Origin: Crocinitomicaceae bacterium
GTDB lineage: Bacteria > Bacteroidota > Bacteroidia > Flavobacteriales_D > Crocinitomicaceae
DNA: 6,816 bases
NCBI GenBank assembly: GCA_024643585.1
Contig: JAHEMP010000129.1
Coordinates: forward strand, 1-6,816
Direction: 5' to 3'
Made by a program: the position numbers and the translations under genes. Below are positions 6,647-6,816 of the stretch, one piece after another. The stretch's first letter is position 1. Each line of letters begins with the position of its first letter. The notes beneath the pieces were generated by a model. It did not search any database, had not been told where the DNA came from, and worked only from the letters and a program-made list of their open reading frames with translations.

Positions 6647-6816
6647 GTGAAAAGAATTTCAGTTAGAATTGCCTACCGAGGTACAACATTTCATGGATGG
6701 CAGCGTCAACCCAAGGAAATTTCAGTTCAGGAGACTATTGAAGATAATCTCTTCAAACTCTTCGGCACGAAAGAAAAGTACCCTATTGTTGGTTGCGGCA
6801 GAACAGACACTGGTGT
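6647..6816 (+). CDS. truA: tRNA pseudouridine synthase A, N-terminal part (truncated by window edge)
   Basis: The frame starts at a GTG and runs off the right edge after 56 full codons. TruA converts uridines 38-40 in the tRNA anticodon stem-loop to pseudouridine. The visible N-terminus has the family order: RISVRIAYRGTTFHGWQRQP (residues 3-22), SVQETIEDNL (26-35) and CGRTDTG (50-56), in which Asp54 is the catalytic aspartate that attacks the uracil. The GTG is chosen because an in-frame TAA lies 12 bases upstream, no ATG follows in frame, and the conserved sequence starts three residues after it. It is transcribed divergently from purB. No Shine-Dalgarno sequence is possible given the promoter position. 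Confidence 0.93.
   Translation, partial: MKRISVRIAYRGTTFHGWQRQPKEISVQETIEDNLFKLFGTKEKYPIVGCGRTDTG

Noticed and set aside
1..6816. CRISPR array, insertion sequence, phage, toxin-antitoxin, tRNA or rRNA
   Set aside because: No regularly spaced repeats, transposase or terminal repeats, cloverleaf-like or rRNA-like sequence was seen; all genes but two have clear housekeeping or regulatory families.

Overview
The window looks like ordinary chromosomal housekeeping DNA from a member of the Bacteroidota, probably a flavobacterium-like organism (Flavobacteriales). The DNA is AT-rich, start codons lack recognisable Shine-Dalgarno sequences, three intergenic sites match the Bacteroidota -7 promoter element TAnnTTTG exactly, and the lipoprotein, Lnt and PurB sequences have the expected family features. 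The order-level assignment is inference; no rRNA or other phylogenetic marker is present.

Layout, left to right: (1) the 3' part of a large plus-strand gene of unknown function, open to the left edge, whose product looks like a beta-propeller-type protein; (2) a promoter and a 263-residue lipoprotein of unknown function, closed by a strong intrinsic terminator; (3) lnt, apolipoprotein N-acyltransferase, with the Glu-Lys-Cys catalytic triad visible; (4) a two-gene cassette of an ECF-type sigma factor and, 3 bases later, a small soluble zinc-binding anti-sigma-like protein; (5) a symmetrical terminator serving both this cassette and the convergent purB; (6) purB, adenylosuccinate lyase, on the minus strand; (7) a 153-base divergent promoter region; (8) the 5' end of truA, tRNA pseudouridine synthase A, running off the right edge.

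Functionally the genes are mostly independent: envelope lipoprotein maturation (Lnt, with a lipoprotein gene next door as a possible client), a stress-type regulatory switch (sigma and anti-sigma), purine biosynthesis (PurB) and tRNA modification (TruA). I see no mobile element, CRISPR array, tRNA/rRNA gene or phage gene, and no convincing novel system. The points most worth a second look are the anti-sigma protein, whose Cys/His spacing equals that of the redox-sensing zinc anti-sigma factor RsrA, and the truA promoter, placed so close to the GTG start that the mRNA should be leaderless or almost so. No gene-free stretch exceeds 300 bases.
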